64,000 nt of DNA from Agromyces albus (GCF_030815405.1 NZ_JAUSWX010000001.1:4204801-4268800), one strand, 5' to 3'. Shown: positions 1 through 7,739, counted from the first letter of the stretch. Numbers and translations: made by a program. The notes: a model not told the origin generated them from the sequence alone.

Positions 1-213
1 ATGCGCGCGCTGATCTACCTCCGCGACACGGAGACGTTCACGGTCCCGCGAGGGCTCAAGTCGCTCGTCGACGCGTTCGGCTTCGGCGGGGAGTGGCACT
101 GGGAGATCATCGTCACGGCGAGCGTCATCACGACGATCCCGATGATCATCGTCTTCTTCCTCGCCCAGCGTCAGATCATCGACGGGGTCGCGTCGACCGG
201 CCTGAAGGGCTGA
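1..213 (+). CDS. Carbohydrate ABC transporter permease (MalG type), C-terminal part
   Basis: This is the C-terminal end of an inner-membrane subunit of a binding-protein-dependent sugar importer. The gene starts before the window. The 70 visible residues hold one hydrophobic helix (about residues 36-55) and end in ...GVASTGLKG, the tail typical of MalG-type permeases. The ATG at base 1 is an internal Met and not the start, because the conserved EAA cytoplasmic loop of the family is missing and must lie upstream. A separate complete system of the same type sits at 56-59 kb. The substrate cannot be told from this fragment. Confidence 0.8.
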   Translation: MRALIYLRDTETFTVPRGLKSLVDAFGFGGEWHWEIIVTASVITTIPMIIVFFLAQRQIIDGVASTGLKG

Positions 214-227
214 TGTCGCTCGCCTCA

Positions 228-261
228 GGCCGGCTGCTGCGCGACGGCCGGCTGCTGCGCG
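228..261. repeat. Tandem 16-bp direct repeat
   Basis: GGCCGGCTGCTGCGCG occurs twice, at 228-243 and 246-261, with an 18-bp period. It fills the gap between the stop of the ABC permease and the stop of the convergent small gene. Neither copy folds into a convincing terminator. It may be a slippage product. Confidence 0.6.
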
Positions 262-262
262 T

Positions 263-499
263 TCAGATCACGTGCCCGTCAGGGTCGAGCGGGTCGCCCG
301 TCGCTCTTCCCGGCTTGCGCGGGTCGAGGGGGTCGACCGTCTTGGGACGGTCGGGGTCGCTGAGCGAGGTCTCCCCGAACACACCACCCCGTTCTTCGTC
401 CCGCCGTTGTTCGTTTCGGGCCGGGGGCTCTCTTCGTTCTTCTTTGTTCTCTCGTTCCTCTGTCAGGTTTCCGGGGATCCGGCTGAGCGGCTCACCCAT
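263..499 (-). CDS. Small charged hypothetical protein
   Basis: This encodes a 78-residue hydrophilic protein of unknown function, very rich in Glu, Arg, Asp and Pro, with no membrane segment or cysteine; it is probably disordered. I chose the ATG at 499 because GGAAGGAG lies 8 nt upstream on the minus strand; the frame stays open a further 12 codons but without a ribosome site. It is convergent with the ABC permease and lies downstream of the PRC/NRAMP operon on the same strand, separated by about 130 bp. It could be a small stress protein; nothing visible shows a job. Confidence 0.55.
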   Translation of the reverse strand: MGEPLSRIPGNLTEERENKEERREPPARNEQRRDEERGGVFGETSLSDPDRPKTVDPLDPRKPGRATGDPLDPDGHVI

Positions 500-627
500 G
501 ATGTTTGCTCCTTCCGGCGACGGATGTCGGGTCATCCGCTAACTCCACGCTAGGAAGTCGAGCGTGAAGCCGGTAGGGGATTGACCTTCGTGTCGCCCGG
601 GGCTATTCCAACGTCGGCCGCCATCCG

Positions 628-978
628 TCAATGGGGATGTGCCGTGGAGGCCAGCACCGGGTCGAGCCGCTCGTACCCGTCGCGCAGCGTCACTCGACGT
701 TCGTCGATCTGCGCGACGTCGGCCCACGCGATGAGGAACATGCCGCGGTGCAGCCAGTGCTGCGGTCGGGCGATGATCGCCGGCGCGTTCGCACCGCGGC
801 GCTCGAACCCCCACGTCGAGGTCCGGCTGTGCGGGCTCACGAGGATGCCGACGACGACCGTCTCGGCAAGCAGCTGATGCGGCGCGCCTGAGATCTCGAG
901 CCGTACGTCGATGAGCGCGCCGAGGTGCTGTCCGGCGGCGTCGACGACCTCCGAGCCGAGCAGGTCACTCAGGATCAT
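628..978 (-). CDS. PRC-barrel-like domain protein (last gene of NRAMP operon)
   Basis: This 116-residue protein opens with a segment (about residues 2-30: ILSDLLGSEVVDAAGQHLG followed by a beta strand) that resembles the PRC-barrel fold found in RimM, photosynthetic reaction centre subunit H and MgtE-associated proteins. The C-terminal half, with Trp and a short strand-rich part, may be a second half-barrel. Its start overlaps the end of the next gene upstream by 14 bp, so the two are translationally coupled. It is the distal gene of a five-gene leftward operon with an NRAMP-like transporter, so a regulatory or docking role for that transporter is a reasonable inference. The family call rests on pattern recognition alone. 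Confidence 0.6.
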   Translation of the reverse strand: MILSDLLGSEVVDAAGQHLGALIDVRLEISGAPHQLLAETVVVGILVSPHSRTSTWGFERRGANAPAIIARPQHWLHRGMFLIAWADVAQIDERRVTLRDGYERLDPVLASTAHPH

Positions 979-1354
979 GGCGACCTCCCGGAATGCGGGC
1001 GATGATGTGGTCGCTGACCCAGCGCTCGGTCCAGGTGGCGTCGAGGATGTAGCCGGTGATGCCGAGGCGGATCGTGGTGCCGACCTCGGACACCAGCTTC
1101 CATGGAATGCGGATGTGTCGGGACTCGGGCGGCCTTCCGCCGAAGATCCGCGTCGCGAGGTCCGGTCCGGTCAGGATTGCGGCGACGGTCGGCGGCGGAG
1201 CGTCGGGTTCGATCGGCGCACCTGGCTCGATGCCGTCGAGCTCGAGGTCGTCGACGGTCGTCACCGGCACGCCGTCGCGATCGAGCACCTGACGGTCGAG
1301 GATGTGCAGGTGCGCGTCGAGCACGCGCCCTGCGGGTCGGTGAGGATCGTTCAT
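965..1354 (-). CDS. PRC-barrel-like domain protein
   Basis: This is a 129-residue soluble protein. The segment at about residues 9-36 (GRVLDAHLHILDRQVLDRDG) has the hydrophobic/glycine spacing of a PRC-barrel, and a second similar block lies near residues 85-110 (LVSEVGTTIRLGITGYILD), so it may contain two barrels. The start codon overlaps the NRAMP stop in an ATGA arrangement, which fixes the start and shows tight coupling. Paired with the neighbouring PRC-like gene, it suggests a cytoplasmic accessory module for the transporter. In other actinobacteria such domains are fused to MgtE-type Mg2+ transport components; that comparison is family knowledge, the link here is inference. Confidence 0.6.
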   Translation of the reverse strand: MNDPHRPAGRVLDAHLHILDRQVLDRDGVPVTTVDDLELDGIEPGAPIEPDAPPPTVAAILTGPDLATRIFGGRPPESRHIRIPWKLVSEVGTTIRLGITGYILDATWTERWVSDHIIARIPGGRHDPE

Positions 1355-2580
1355 GAGCCCGCTCCCGTGACGATGAGCAAGGGGATCGCGGCGATCGCCG
1401 CGACGAGGATCACAACCAGGTACACGGAGCCGAGGAGGTTCATGCCACGGCCGTTGACCTTGTCGCCCATGTACTCGCGGTCGTTCGCGATGATGAGGAT
1501 GGGCAGGTAGGTGAGCGGCAGCGCAACAGCGGAGAAGACCACGGAGTACTCGGTGACGAGGATGGGGTCGACGCCGGTCGCCAGGATCGCCATCGCGACG
1601 AAGAGGCAGACGATCATCGCGAGGTGGAACCGCGCCGCCTTCGCCGGGCGGCGGAACTTGCCCCACGACCACCCGAAGTACTGGGCGAGCGTGTAGCCGC
1701 TCGAGAGGGTCGTCTCGAGCGCCGCGCCGAACGTCGCGGCGAGGATGCCGACGATGGCGAACGACAGCGCGAGCTTGCCGCCTGCCTCGGCGACCGGCAG
1801 CACGACCTGGCTGAGGCTCGTCACATCGATCGAGGCGGGCAGCAGCACCACCGCGGCGCATCCGGCGATCGCGATCGAGAGCACCCCACCGAGGGGGAAG
1901 CCGACCAGCACGTTCGCCCGCGACGTTGCCAGATCCTTCTCCGTCCACTTCTCCTCGATCGCGCCGGAGGAGAAGAAGAACACCTCGTACGGCGTCATCG
2001 CCGCGCCGAAGAGGGCGATCGCGTAGAACCAGTAGGTCGACATCTGTTCGTCGGCGGGCGGGCCGGGCTGCAGCGCCTGGCCCGCGAGGGAGCCCCAGTC
2101 GGGCGAGAGCATGAAGAGCGCGACCGCGAACACGATGAGCGTGAGGCCAAGGAGCCCGGTCACGTTCTCGAGCAGCTTGAATCGGGCGCGCCAGATGACG
2201 ATCCACACTCCGAACGCGGCGACGGGGACCCATAGCAGCGGGTCCACGCTCGTCGCGAGCTGGAGCGAGAGTGCCACGCCGCCGATCTCAGCCGTGACAG
2301 TGAGCAGGTTGATGAGGAAGGATGCCCCGAGGTTGGCGAGCCCGGCACGCGGCCCCAACCGCTCACGGATGATCTCGAACGTCGCCCGCCCGCTCACCGC
2401 CGCCACGCGGCCCGACATCTGCGCGTACACGCAGATCCCGACCACGCCGACGAGCACGACCCAGGCGAGTCCGAGCCCGAACCGCGAGCCGACGATCGCG
2501 TTCGTGACCAGGTCTCCGATGTCCACGAATCCGCCGATGGCGGTGAGGATGCCGAGGGCGACGGCGAAGATGCGCTTCAT
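1351..2580 (-). CDS. NRAMP-family divalent metal transporter, atypical binding site
   Basis: This is a 409-residue polytopic membrane protein with about 11 hydrophobic helices and the NRAMP (SLC11/MntH) layout. In canonical members TM1 carries Asp-Pro-Gly-Asn and TM6 carries Met-Pro-His, which together bind Mn2+/Fe2+. Here the corresponding places read VDIGDLVTN (about residues 23-31) and AMTPYE (about residues 220-225), so both motifs are altered. Altered coordination is known in NRAMP-related Mg2+ transporters, so the substrate may not be Mn/Fe. The ATG at 2580 overlaps the lipoprotein stop by 4 bp (ATGA), and the stop overlaps the first PRC-like gene the same way. The family call is firm; the substrate is open. 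Confidence 0.85.
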   Translation of the reverse strand: MKRIFAVALGILTAIGGFVDIGDLVTNAIVGSRFGLGLAWVVLVGVVGICVYAQMSGRVAAVSGRATFEIIRERLGPRAGLANLGASFLINLLTVTAEIGGVALSLQLATSVDPLLWVPVAAFGVWIVIWRARFKLLENVTGLLGLTLIVFAVALFMLSPDWGSLAGQALQPGPPADEQMSTYWFYAIALFGAAMTPYEVFFFSSGAIEEKWTEKDLATSRANVLVGFPLGGVLSIAIAGCAAVVLLPASIDVTSLSQVVLPVAEAGGKLALSFAIVGILAATFGAALETTLSSGYTLAQYFGWSWGKFRRPAKAARFHLAMIVCLFVAMAILATGVDPILVTEYSVVFSAVALPLTYLPILIIANDREYMGDKVNGRGMNLLGSVYLVVILVAAIAAIPLLIVTGAGS

Positions 2581-3041
2581 CGTCTCCCGCCCTCCGCCGC
2601 CGACGCGCGTTCCTCGAGCGCATCGAGGGCATCCGACGCGCGCTCCAGCGCGGGGACCGCCTCCTCGAGGGAACCGGTGCCACCCATCGCATCGCGCGCC
2701 TGGTTGATGCCCGTCACGCCGAGTGCGAGCGCCTCGAGCAGGTCGGTGCGGAGCGCGGCATCCGACTCGGTGGAGGTATCGGTCTCGGACACCGACATGG
2801 ATGCGTCGACGAGCTCGCGTCGCGCATCGCCGAGCGCCGTGATGGTCGTGGTCGGGAAGATGCGGTCGTCGAGCTGCTGGTCGACCGCGATGCGCGCGGT
2901 CTCGATGGCGGCGATGCCCTGCCCGATGGCCTGGTCGAACGTCGACGCAGGGCTCGAACATCCTGACAGCACGACGATGAGGGCCAGGAGTGAAGCGAGC
3001 GCCCGCGCCCGTGCCGAACCACCCCGTCGCGACTCAGGCAC
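2577..3041 (-). CDS. Small lipoprotein of the NRAMP operon
   Basis: This is a 154-residue predicted lipoprotein with basic residues, a hydrophobic stretch (ALASLLALIVVL) and a lipobox LSGC near residue 28. The mature part is Ala/Asp/Glu/Ser rich, mostly helical and without recognisable domains; it may form a short extracytoplasmic helical bundle. I chose GTG at 3041 since it overlaps the DUF6766 stop by 8 bp in the same operon; longer in-frame starts would lie within that gene. It belongs to no family I recognise. Its fixed place between DUF6766 and NRAMP genes suggests an envelope partner of one of the two. Confidence 0.65.
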   Translation of the reverse strand: MPESRRGGSARARALASLLALIVVLSGCSSPASTFDQAIGQGIAAIETARIAVDQQLDDRIFPTTTITALGDARRELVDASMSVSETDTSTESDAALRTDLLEALALGVTGINQARDAMGGTGSLEEAVPALERASDALDALEERASAAEGGRR

Positions 3042-3741
3042 CGGTCTCGTGGTGCGGAGTCGCGACGGGCTTCGACTCCGGTGAACCGCGCTGCCTGAGG
3101 TACACGGATGCCCCGACGATCGCGGCGACCGCGAGGAACTCGCTCTGCCAGTTCTGCATCGACTCGAACCAGAACTGAGAGGTGCCGAGGTACTCGATCG
3201 CACCGACGCCGGGCTCGCCGTGTTGGGCCTGCTCCTCGGAGTAGGTCACCGCGCCCGAGACCGCGTGGAACCAGAACGAGAGGGCGAAGAGCAGGAAGAA
3301 GAAGATCGCGAGCGAGTTCTCGTACAGGACGAGCACGAACCCGCCCTTGCGCACGGGCCATGGGGTGCCGGCGTTGACCTTCACCTTGCGCGGATCCTGG
3401 TCCTGCTCGGTCGGCTCACCGAGCGGTTTGGACTCCGACGAGCCCTTCTGGAAGAGGAAGACCGTCAGTACCACATACGCGCCCATCTGCAGGAACTCGG
3501 ACTCCCAGTTCTCGAATGTCGCCTCGAAGAAGTGCCCAGACGTGAGGTACTCGGCGAACGGCACGATGGCCGCGCCGTGCTGGAGCTGCTCGTCGTTGTA
3601 GACCTGCAGGCCGCTGATCGCCATTCCGGCGAGGCAGAGCACGAAGATGGCCATGCACACGAGGAAGAGCGAGTGTTCGTAGACCCACTGGCCGGCACGA
3701 CCGGCCGCATCGGCCCTCTGAGCCGTGGTGGCCTTCGTCAT
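3034..3741 (-). CDS. DUF6766-type membrane protein, internally duplicated
   Basis: This is a 235-residue membrane protein made of two repeats. Each repeat has a hydrophobic helix, a segment with Gln..HG....EYL, a Phe-rich ES/EN-W-[EQ]-SEFL stretch, another hydrophobic helix, and ends in a GS.ESKP tail (SSESKPLG and SPESKPVA). I recognise this as the DUF6766 family of actinobacterial and proteobacterial membrane proteins of unknown function. The ATG at 3741 has GGGAGG at the correct distance. It is the first gene of the leftward operon lipoprotein-NRAMP-PRC-PRC. The conserved His and Trp residues of the duplicated loop lie outside the helices and might bind a ligand; this is inference. Confidence 0.75.
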   Translation of the reverse strand: MTKATTAQRADAAGRAGQWVYEHSLFLVCMAIFVLCLAGMAISGLQVYNDEQLQHGAAIVPFAEYLTSGHFFEATFENWESEFLQMGAYVVLTVFLFQKGSSESKPLGEPTEQDQDPRKVKVNAGTPWPVRKGGFVLVLYENSLAIFFFLLFALSFWFHAVSGAVTYSEEQAQHGEPGVGAIEYLGTSQFWFESMQNWQSEFLAVAAIVGASVYLRQRGSPESKPVATPHHETGA

Positions 3742-3756
3742 GATGCCTCCCTTTTT

Positions 3757-3786
3757 CGAGAGCGTTCCGTTGAATTGATGCTCTCG
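3757..3786 (-). promoter_or_regulatory. Inverted repeat in the leader of the DUF6766 operon
   Basis: CGAGAGC at 3757-3763 pairs perfectly with GCTCTCG at 3780-3786 (16-bp spacer). On the minus strand it ends just before an A-rich stretch and the GGGAGG ribosome site of the first operon gene. It could be a protein operator or a leader hairpin close to the ribosome site. Confidence 0.4.
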
Positions 3787-3863
3787 GGGCGCCTGTGAAG
3801 CAGCAAGGGCTTGACAGGGTCATCACCTGATGCGGCGCCGAGTGCCTCGATAGGCTGGCGGCC

Positions 3864-4262
3864 ATGGGGCATCCGCAGGTGGTCGATCCGGCGCATCCAC
3901 TCGTCGAGCGGGTGCGGGAGATCTGCCTCGAACTGCCCGAGGCTGTCGAGGTCGAGGCGTGGGGGCGGCCGACGTTCCGGGCGGCGAAGCCGATCTTCGT
4001 GCATGTGAGCGCGTCGATGGAGCGGCCATTCTCGATCGTCGTGAAGACCGACCCCGAGGAGCACCTCGCGCTCGTGCAGGATCCGCGCTTCTTCGGCCCG
4101 CCCTACTACGACCGCAACCACTGGGTGGGCGTCGACATCGATGCGCCCGACACGGATTGGCAATTGCTCGCCGAGCTCATCGAGACCTCGTATCGGCAGG
4201 TCGCGAACGTGCGTCAGCGTACGGCACTCGACGTGCTGCGGCCCGCGCATGCGGGCGGCTGA
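3864..4262 (+). CDS. MmcQ/YjbR family protein
   Basis: This 132-residue protein of the MmcQ/YjbR family (CyaY-like fold, small putative DNA-binding proteins) shows the typical features: the WGRPTFRA block at about residues 33-40, the FVHVS strand, the KTDPEEH segment, the DPRFF.PPYYDRNHWVGVDI core (about residues 73-92) and a C-terminal helix. A -10 box TAGGCT at 3851-3856 sits 7 nt before the ATG, so the transcript is probably leaderless and this start is supported. Its cellular role is not established in any organism I know. Confidence 0.85.
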   Translation: MGHPQVVDPAHPLVERVREICLELPEAVEVEAWGRPTFRAAKPIFVHVSASMERPFSIVVKTDPEEHLALVQDPRFFGPPYYDRNHWVGVDIDAPDTDWQLLAELIETSYRQVANVRQRTALDVLRPAHAGG

Positions 4263-4364
4263 TCGCGGTCTGCCGAGGGTCCGCGCCGATTGGCGAGATC
4301 GAGACGCGTGGGATAGAGTGGCGTGGTTGCCTGATCAGCGAGTTTCGCGCGGGCGACAACCCAT

Positions 4365-4437
4365 GCGCCCGTAGCTCAACGGATAGAGCATCTGACTACG
4401 GATCAGAAGGTTGGGGGTTCGAATCCCTCCGGGCGCA
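4365..4437 (+). tRNA. tRNA-Arg (anticodon ACG)
   Basis: The cloverleaf is complete: acceptor arms GCGCCCG/CGGGCGC, D arm GCTCAACGGATAGAGC, anticodon stem TCTGA/TCAGA around loop CTACGGA (anticodon ACG), and T arm GGGGGTTCGAATCCCTC. The discriminator base is A at 4437 and CCA is not encoded. The ACG anticodon is the substrate whose first base is deaminated to inosine by TadA, encoded at 18.2 kb in this window. Arg tRNAs are common integration sites, but I see no attachment repeat here. Confidence 0.97.
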
Positions 4438-4455
4438 CACTGGTTGAGACAGTAG

Positions 4456-4485
4456 GAGAACGGCTCGCTTCGGCGGGCCGTTCTC
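4456..4485 (+). terminator. Intrinsic terminator of tRNA-Arg
   Basis: A hairpin of 13 pairs (GAGAACGGCTCGC pairing with GCGGGCCGTTCTC, one T-G wobble) closes a TTCG tetraloop, followed by a pyrimidine-rich stretch (GTCTTCTCCTTT). This is a strong rho-independent terminator 18 nt after the tRNA. Confidence 0.9.
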
Positions 4486-4499
4486 GTCTTCTCCTTTCG

Positions 4500-5038
4500 T
4501 CAAGTGTCGAGCAGCTCGTTGGACAATTTGGTGGTGTCCCCCTCGGTGGCGACCCTTCGATTCGTCGATACTCGACGCATGCCCAAAAGTGACATGCATA
4601 CCGCCCGTGAGCGTACGTCGGTTCCGCGACCGTACCCCCCGACCCTCGGCATCGAGGAGCGCTCGCTCCCGCGGTGAGGCGCCGCGCCCGCGACGAAACA
4701 GCCGGACCTCCGATCACGCAGGTGCGGCTGTCGGGCGCGGTCGGCACGTGGCCGAGCGGGATGCCACTGGTGCGTCGGTGGTCGCCGGCAGGCTGGCCGC
4801 ATGGCAGGGCGCCGACGTCCCGGGTCTCCCTGACCTCGCCAGGATGGGGTACATCGTCGGCATCGCCGAAGTTCGGCTGATCGGAGGTGTCCGAGTGCGG
4901 TAGCCCCAATGCGGGGCACAAATATCATGCCTTGGCCCACATTTTGCTGGGAATTCGCCGAGAATCCGCGCGTCCAACTCTGTCCCCCGGTGAGCCGCAT
5001 CCCCGCCTCTGGATAGGCTCACGAACAATCTGAGTCCC
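4500..5038. other. Intergenic stretch without recognisable gene
   Basis: Open frames on both strands here have no ribosome site, no recognisable protein pattern and poor coding bias. A -10-like TAGGCT at 5014-5019 may serve the downstream membrane protein gene. I see no repeat or mobile element. The stretch follows a tRNA and could hold remnants of an old insertion, but nothing visible proves it. Confidence 0.5.
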
Positions 5039-5056
5039 GTGATCGAGAGTTCGGAT

Positions 5057-6472
5057 ATGAGTGGTGACCGAGCCGGACTCGTTCCGGCCACGTCAAAACT
5101 GGGGGGCTTCGTGCGGCAGCGAGCAGCCGCTCCCGGCATTGCCGACTGTGGGGGACACGGTCGGCCAGAGGTCGTGCTCGAGCGGCGGTTCCGATCGTTC
5201 GTCCGACGCGTCTACGTGCTGCTGATCGCCATCGCCGTGTCGATCGTGCTCTTCCGCATCTTCGCACCGCAGCGCGGGATGCTTCTCCACGGCACTCCGC
5301 TGACGGCCGACGTGCTGTGGCTGCTGCCTGCCGCAGCGGGCGGAGCAGCGGCAGGTGCCGCCATCGTCGTGGCCTCCGCTTCGCGTGCCGCACTCGAGGG
5401 CATGGCTCGTGTCGGCCTGCCCGGCTTGGGAGCCGGCGCGCGCGCGCTCTCGAACGGGCTCACGTGGGCGGCCATCGCGCTGCTCGGCGTGCACTTCACG
5501 GCGAACGCGTTCGCGGTGCTGCCCGGCGGCCACAGCCTGGTCGGCGCGATCCTCGGCGGTTCGCTCGGCTTCGGCACCTATCGCCTGCATCGGCACGCGA
5601 TCGAGCACGACGCGTACCGCACCTTCAATCTCGTCGCGATGCTGCTCGCCACCGGCATACTCGCGAGCATGAGCATGACGCCCACAGGGGAGTGGTGGAC
5701 GCTCAACTTCAGCACCCTCGGAACCTCCGACGACGTCGCCGCCGCGTGCTTCAATGTGGCGATCATCGTGTCTGGTGCCGGAATGGCGGGGCTCGCCCGC
5801 AGCCTCACCCGCGCCCTCACCGGGGGCCGGTTCAGCACCCGCCGGGGCGGACTTCGCACGATGAAGGCACTGATCATCATCATCGGCGTGTGCCTGATCG
5901 GCCTCGGATTCGTGCCGATCGACGGTGCCATGGCGCTGCACAACGCCTTTGCCGCGGCAGCGGCGGGCGCGTTCGCACTGCTGTGCCTTGGAGTGCAGGT
6001 CTGGGCACGGCAGATGCCGCGATTGCTCGTCTTGTTCTCGTACGTGGCATTCAGCCTCGAGGTGGTGGCGATGATCGCCTACGACCGCCTCGGATTCTTC
6101 AGCCTCACGGTGTTCGAGATCGTCGCGTTCACCCTCGTGTTCGTCTGGCTCATCGCGCTCGTTGCGACCACGGCCATGCACCCGCAATCGCAGTCGGCCG
6201 AGGCGCTCCCGGATGCCTCGGTCCGCCGGCACCTCGCGGTCGATTCGTTCGCGCGGCGGGCCACGACGGCGGCGGCCGGGCCGGTGAGCCACACCCCAGA
6301 TCGACGTGCTCCGCGCAGTATTCGAAGCTCGACCGGGGTGATGAATGCGCGTGTCCGCCGGCGATCACGCCGAACAGGATCCCTCTCCCACGAGCAGCGC
6401 TCGATGTGGCGTGCCGGCGTGAGTTCAGACGACCCCCCGGACCACGGAATCTCCGGCCGCCCACCGCGTTAA
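5057..6472 (+). CDS. DUF998-like polytopic membrane protein
   Basis: This membrane protein has about 8 hydrophobic helices between residues 60 and 375 and resembles the DUF998 group of actinobacterial membrane proteins of unknown function. Recognisable blocks are the basic RRFRSFVRRVY before TM1, the TYRLHRHAI loop and the MTPTGEWWTLNFSTLGT segment between helices. The start is uncertain: ATG 5057 has a weak GAGAG upstream, GTG 5039 is the alternative. The last 60-80 residues are Arg/Ser/Pro-rich and unlike the rest, so the natural end may be near 6190 and the reading beyond it may reflect a lost stop. No function is known. Confidence 0.6.
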   Translation: MSGDRAGLVPATSKLGGFVRQRAAAPGIADCGGHGRPEVVLERRFRSFVRRVYVLLIAIAVSIVLFRIFAPQRGMLLHGTPLTADVLWLLPAAAGGAAAGAAIVVASASRAALEGMARVGLPGLGAGARALSNGLTWAAIALLGVHFTANAFAVLPGGHSLVGAILGGSLGFGTYRLHRHAIEHDAYRTFNLVAMLLATGILASMSMTPTGEWWTLNFSTLGTSDDVAAACFNVAIIVSGAGMAGLARSLTRALTGGRFSTRRGGLRTMKALIIIIGVCLIGLGFVPIDGAMALHNAFAAAAAGAFALLCLGVQVWARQMPRLLVLFSYVAFSLEVVAMIAYDRLGFFSLTVFEIVAFTLVFVWLIALVATTAMHPQSQSAEALPDASVRRHLAVDSFARRATTAAAGPVSHTPDRRAPRSIRSSTGVMNARVRRRSRRTGSLSHEQRSMWRAGVSSDDPPDHGISGRPPR

Positions 6473-6517
6473 CCCTTGTGAGCCATCGAGGTTCGCAGCT
6501 GTCGTCATGGAGGAAGC

Positions 6518-6817
6518 ATGCCCACTGAGACCGACCGAGTCCAGATCACCCGACACGACGACAGAAACCGCTACGAACTCACCGTCGACGGAGAACGTGC
6601 GGGCTACGCGGAGTACCGGGCCATGCCCGGGCGGATCGTGTTCACGCACACGGTCGTGTATCCGCAACACGAGGGCGAGGGACTCGGCAGCCGGCTCGCG
6701 AAGCGCGTGCTCGATGACGCAGTCGCCGACGGCTTGACGATCGTGCCGCAGTGCCCGTTCATCGGCGCGTATCTGAAACGGCACACCGAGTACGAGGCAT
6801 CCGTCGACTGGCCGTGA
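6518..6817 (+). CDS. Small GNAT-fold N-acetyltransferase (YidJ/COG2388 type)
   Basis: This 99-residue protein matches the short GNAT-like family typified by COG2388. It contains strand YELTVDGERAGYAEY, the strand IVFTHTVVYPQHEGEGLGSRLAKRVLDDA (acetyl-CoA pyrophosphate loop EGEGLGSRL) and the end block LTIVPQCPFIGAYLKRHTEY. Length and order are those of the family. The start ATG has GGAGGAAGC directly upstream. The substrate is unknown; human and plant relatives are also uncharacterised. It stands alone, with about 280 bp of noncoding DNA after it. Confidence 0.85.
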   Translation: MPTETDRVQITRHDDRNRYELTVDGERAGYAEYRAMPGRIVFTHTVVYPQHEGEGLGSRLAKRVLDDAVADGLTIVPQCPFIGAYLKRHTEYEASVDWP

Positions 6818-7065
6818 CCGCCCGCTGAGCTCGACGCGTGCCTCGACCGGCCCCGTTTGCACTGACCCTCGATTTGGGCAGTGCGCGTGCGGCGCGCGAG
6901 GACTACGCTTCCACCAAACCCGAGTCGGGCCCGAACCCGACTGTCGTCAGGCGAGTTCGTTGTGCGCCGGCGAACCTGCGAACGATTTCCGGTCGTTTCG
7001 CTCGGGGGCGGTCTCGTCGGGCTCAGTTCGGGTCGCCCGCCGAGAACGGCCTCCACGGAGGCCGC

Positions 7066-7097
7066 GGTGGGGCGGGAGGTAGGGTTCCCGCCCCGCC
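7066..7097 (-). terminator. Hairpin terminator after the MarR gene
   Basis: GGTGGGGCGGGA (7066-7077) pairs with TCCCGCCCCGCC (7086-7097): 12 pairs with one wobble and an 8-nt loop, starting 6 bp after the marR-type gene stop. A second short palindrome GGCCTCC-AC-GGAGGCC lies just beyond. It has no T run, which is usual for actinobacterial terminators. Confidence 0.6.
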
Positions 7098-7102
7098 GTC
7101 AA

Positions 7103-7558
7103 TCACTCTCGGGCGGCCGTCGGCGCGACACCCAGCCGGAGCCGGTCGCACAGCTCGATGAGGCTGCGGAGCTCTTCGTCGTCGAGTGCGTGGCCGACGT
7201 GCCGGTTGATGGTCTGCATGTGCGTGATCGCGACCCTGCGGAACAGGTCGAAGCCCTCGGTCGTGAGGGCGACGATGGTGCCGCGGCCGTCTTCAGGATC
7301 GTGTGACTTCGCGATGAGGCCTCGCGCGGTGAGGCGGTCGACGAGCCGGCTCACGCTCGGCTGGGTGATGAGCACGCTGCGGTTCAGTTCCTTCAGCCGC
7401 AGCCGTCGGCCGGGCGCCCTCGAAATATTGAAGAGCACGTCGTACTCGTTGAGCGAGAGCACCTCGCTCGGAAACTCGGCCGCGAGCGCGCGCATAACGG
7501 TGACCTGGGCGCGGAACAGCGACTCCCAAGCTGCAACGGTGATCGCTCGATCCGCCAT
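7103..7558 (-). CDS. MarR-family transcriptional regulator
   Basis: This 151-residue dimeric winged-helix repressor shows the classic blocks: N-terminal dimerisation helix, LSLNEYDVLFNISRAPGRRLRLKELNRSVLITQPSVSRLVDRLTARGLI (helix-turn-helix, about residues 40-85), and the wing SHDPEDGRGTIVALTTEGFDLF. The frame is open 40 codons further upstream, but the ATG at 7558 has AGGGGG before it and starts where family members start. An inverted repeat lies just upstream of this start and is a plausible autoregulatory operator. MarR proteins usually sense phenolic or other lipophilic compounds; the divergent gene encodes a putative glycolipid-binding protein. Confidence 0.88.
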   Translation of the reverse strand: MADRAITVAAWESLFRAQVTVMRALAAEFPSEVLSLNEYDVLFNISRAPGRRLRLKELNRSVLITQPSVSRLVDRLTARGLIAKSHDPEDGRGTIVALTTEGFDLFRRVAITHMQTINRHVGHALDDEELRSLIELCDRLRLGVAPTAARE

Positions 7559-7575
7559 TCGGGCCCCCTTATCGA

Positions 7576-7590
7576 TTGGAACTGATCCAA
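7576..7590. promoter_or_regulatory. Candidate MarR operator
   Basis: TTGGA-ACTGA-TCCAA is an inverted repeat 17 bp before the marR-type start, in a 318-bp divergent region. Position and symmetry suit an autorepressor site. Binding is inferred. Confidence 0.4.
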
Positions 7591-7739
7591 GAATAGGGAA
7601 CCGCAGGAGAAATCGGTTGAGGGCCGGTCGTAGAGGCTGACGACCGGCCCTCTCCCTTGCACCAAGAGTGTCCTGCAATCACATTCCGCACCGACCGCCA
7701 CAGCAAACAGTCGGTGCACTTCCGAATATATAACGGATC

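Noticed and set aside
4396..4921. Open frames on the minus strand ending with GFEPPTF-like or DSNPQPSDP-like peptides
   Set aside because: These peptides are the translated reverse complement of the tRNA-Arg gene, a well-known false gene pattern.
4365..5038. Integrated element downstream of tRNA-Arg
   Set aside because: No integrase, no duplicated tRNA end and no foreign-looking genes; only empty sequence follows.
6838..7065. Small open frames between the GNAT and MarR genes
   Set aside because: No ribosome site, no coding bias, and part of the stretch forms the terminator.
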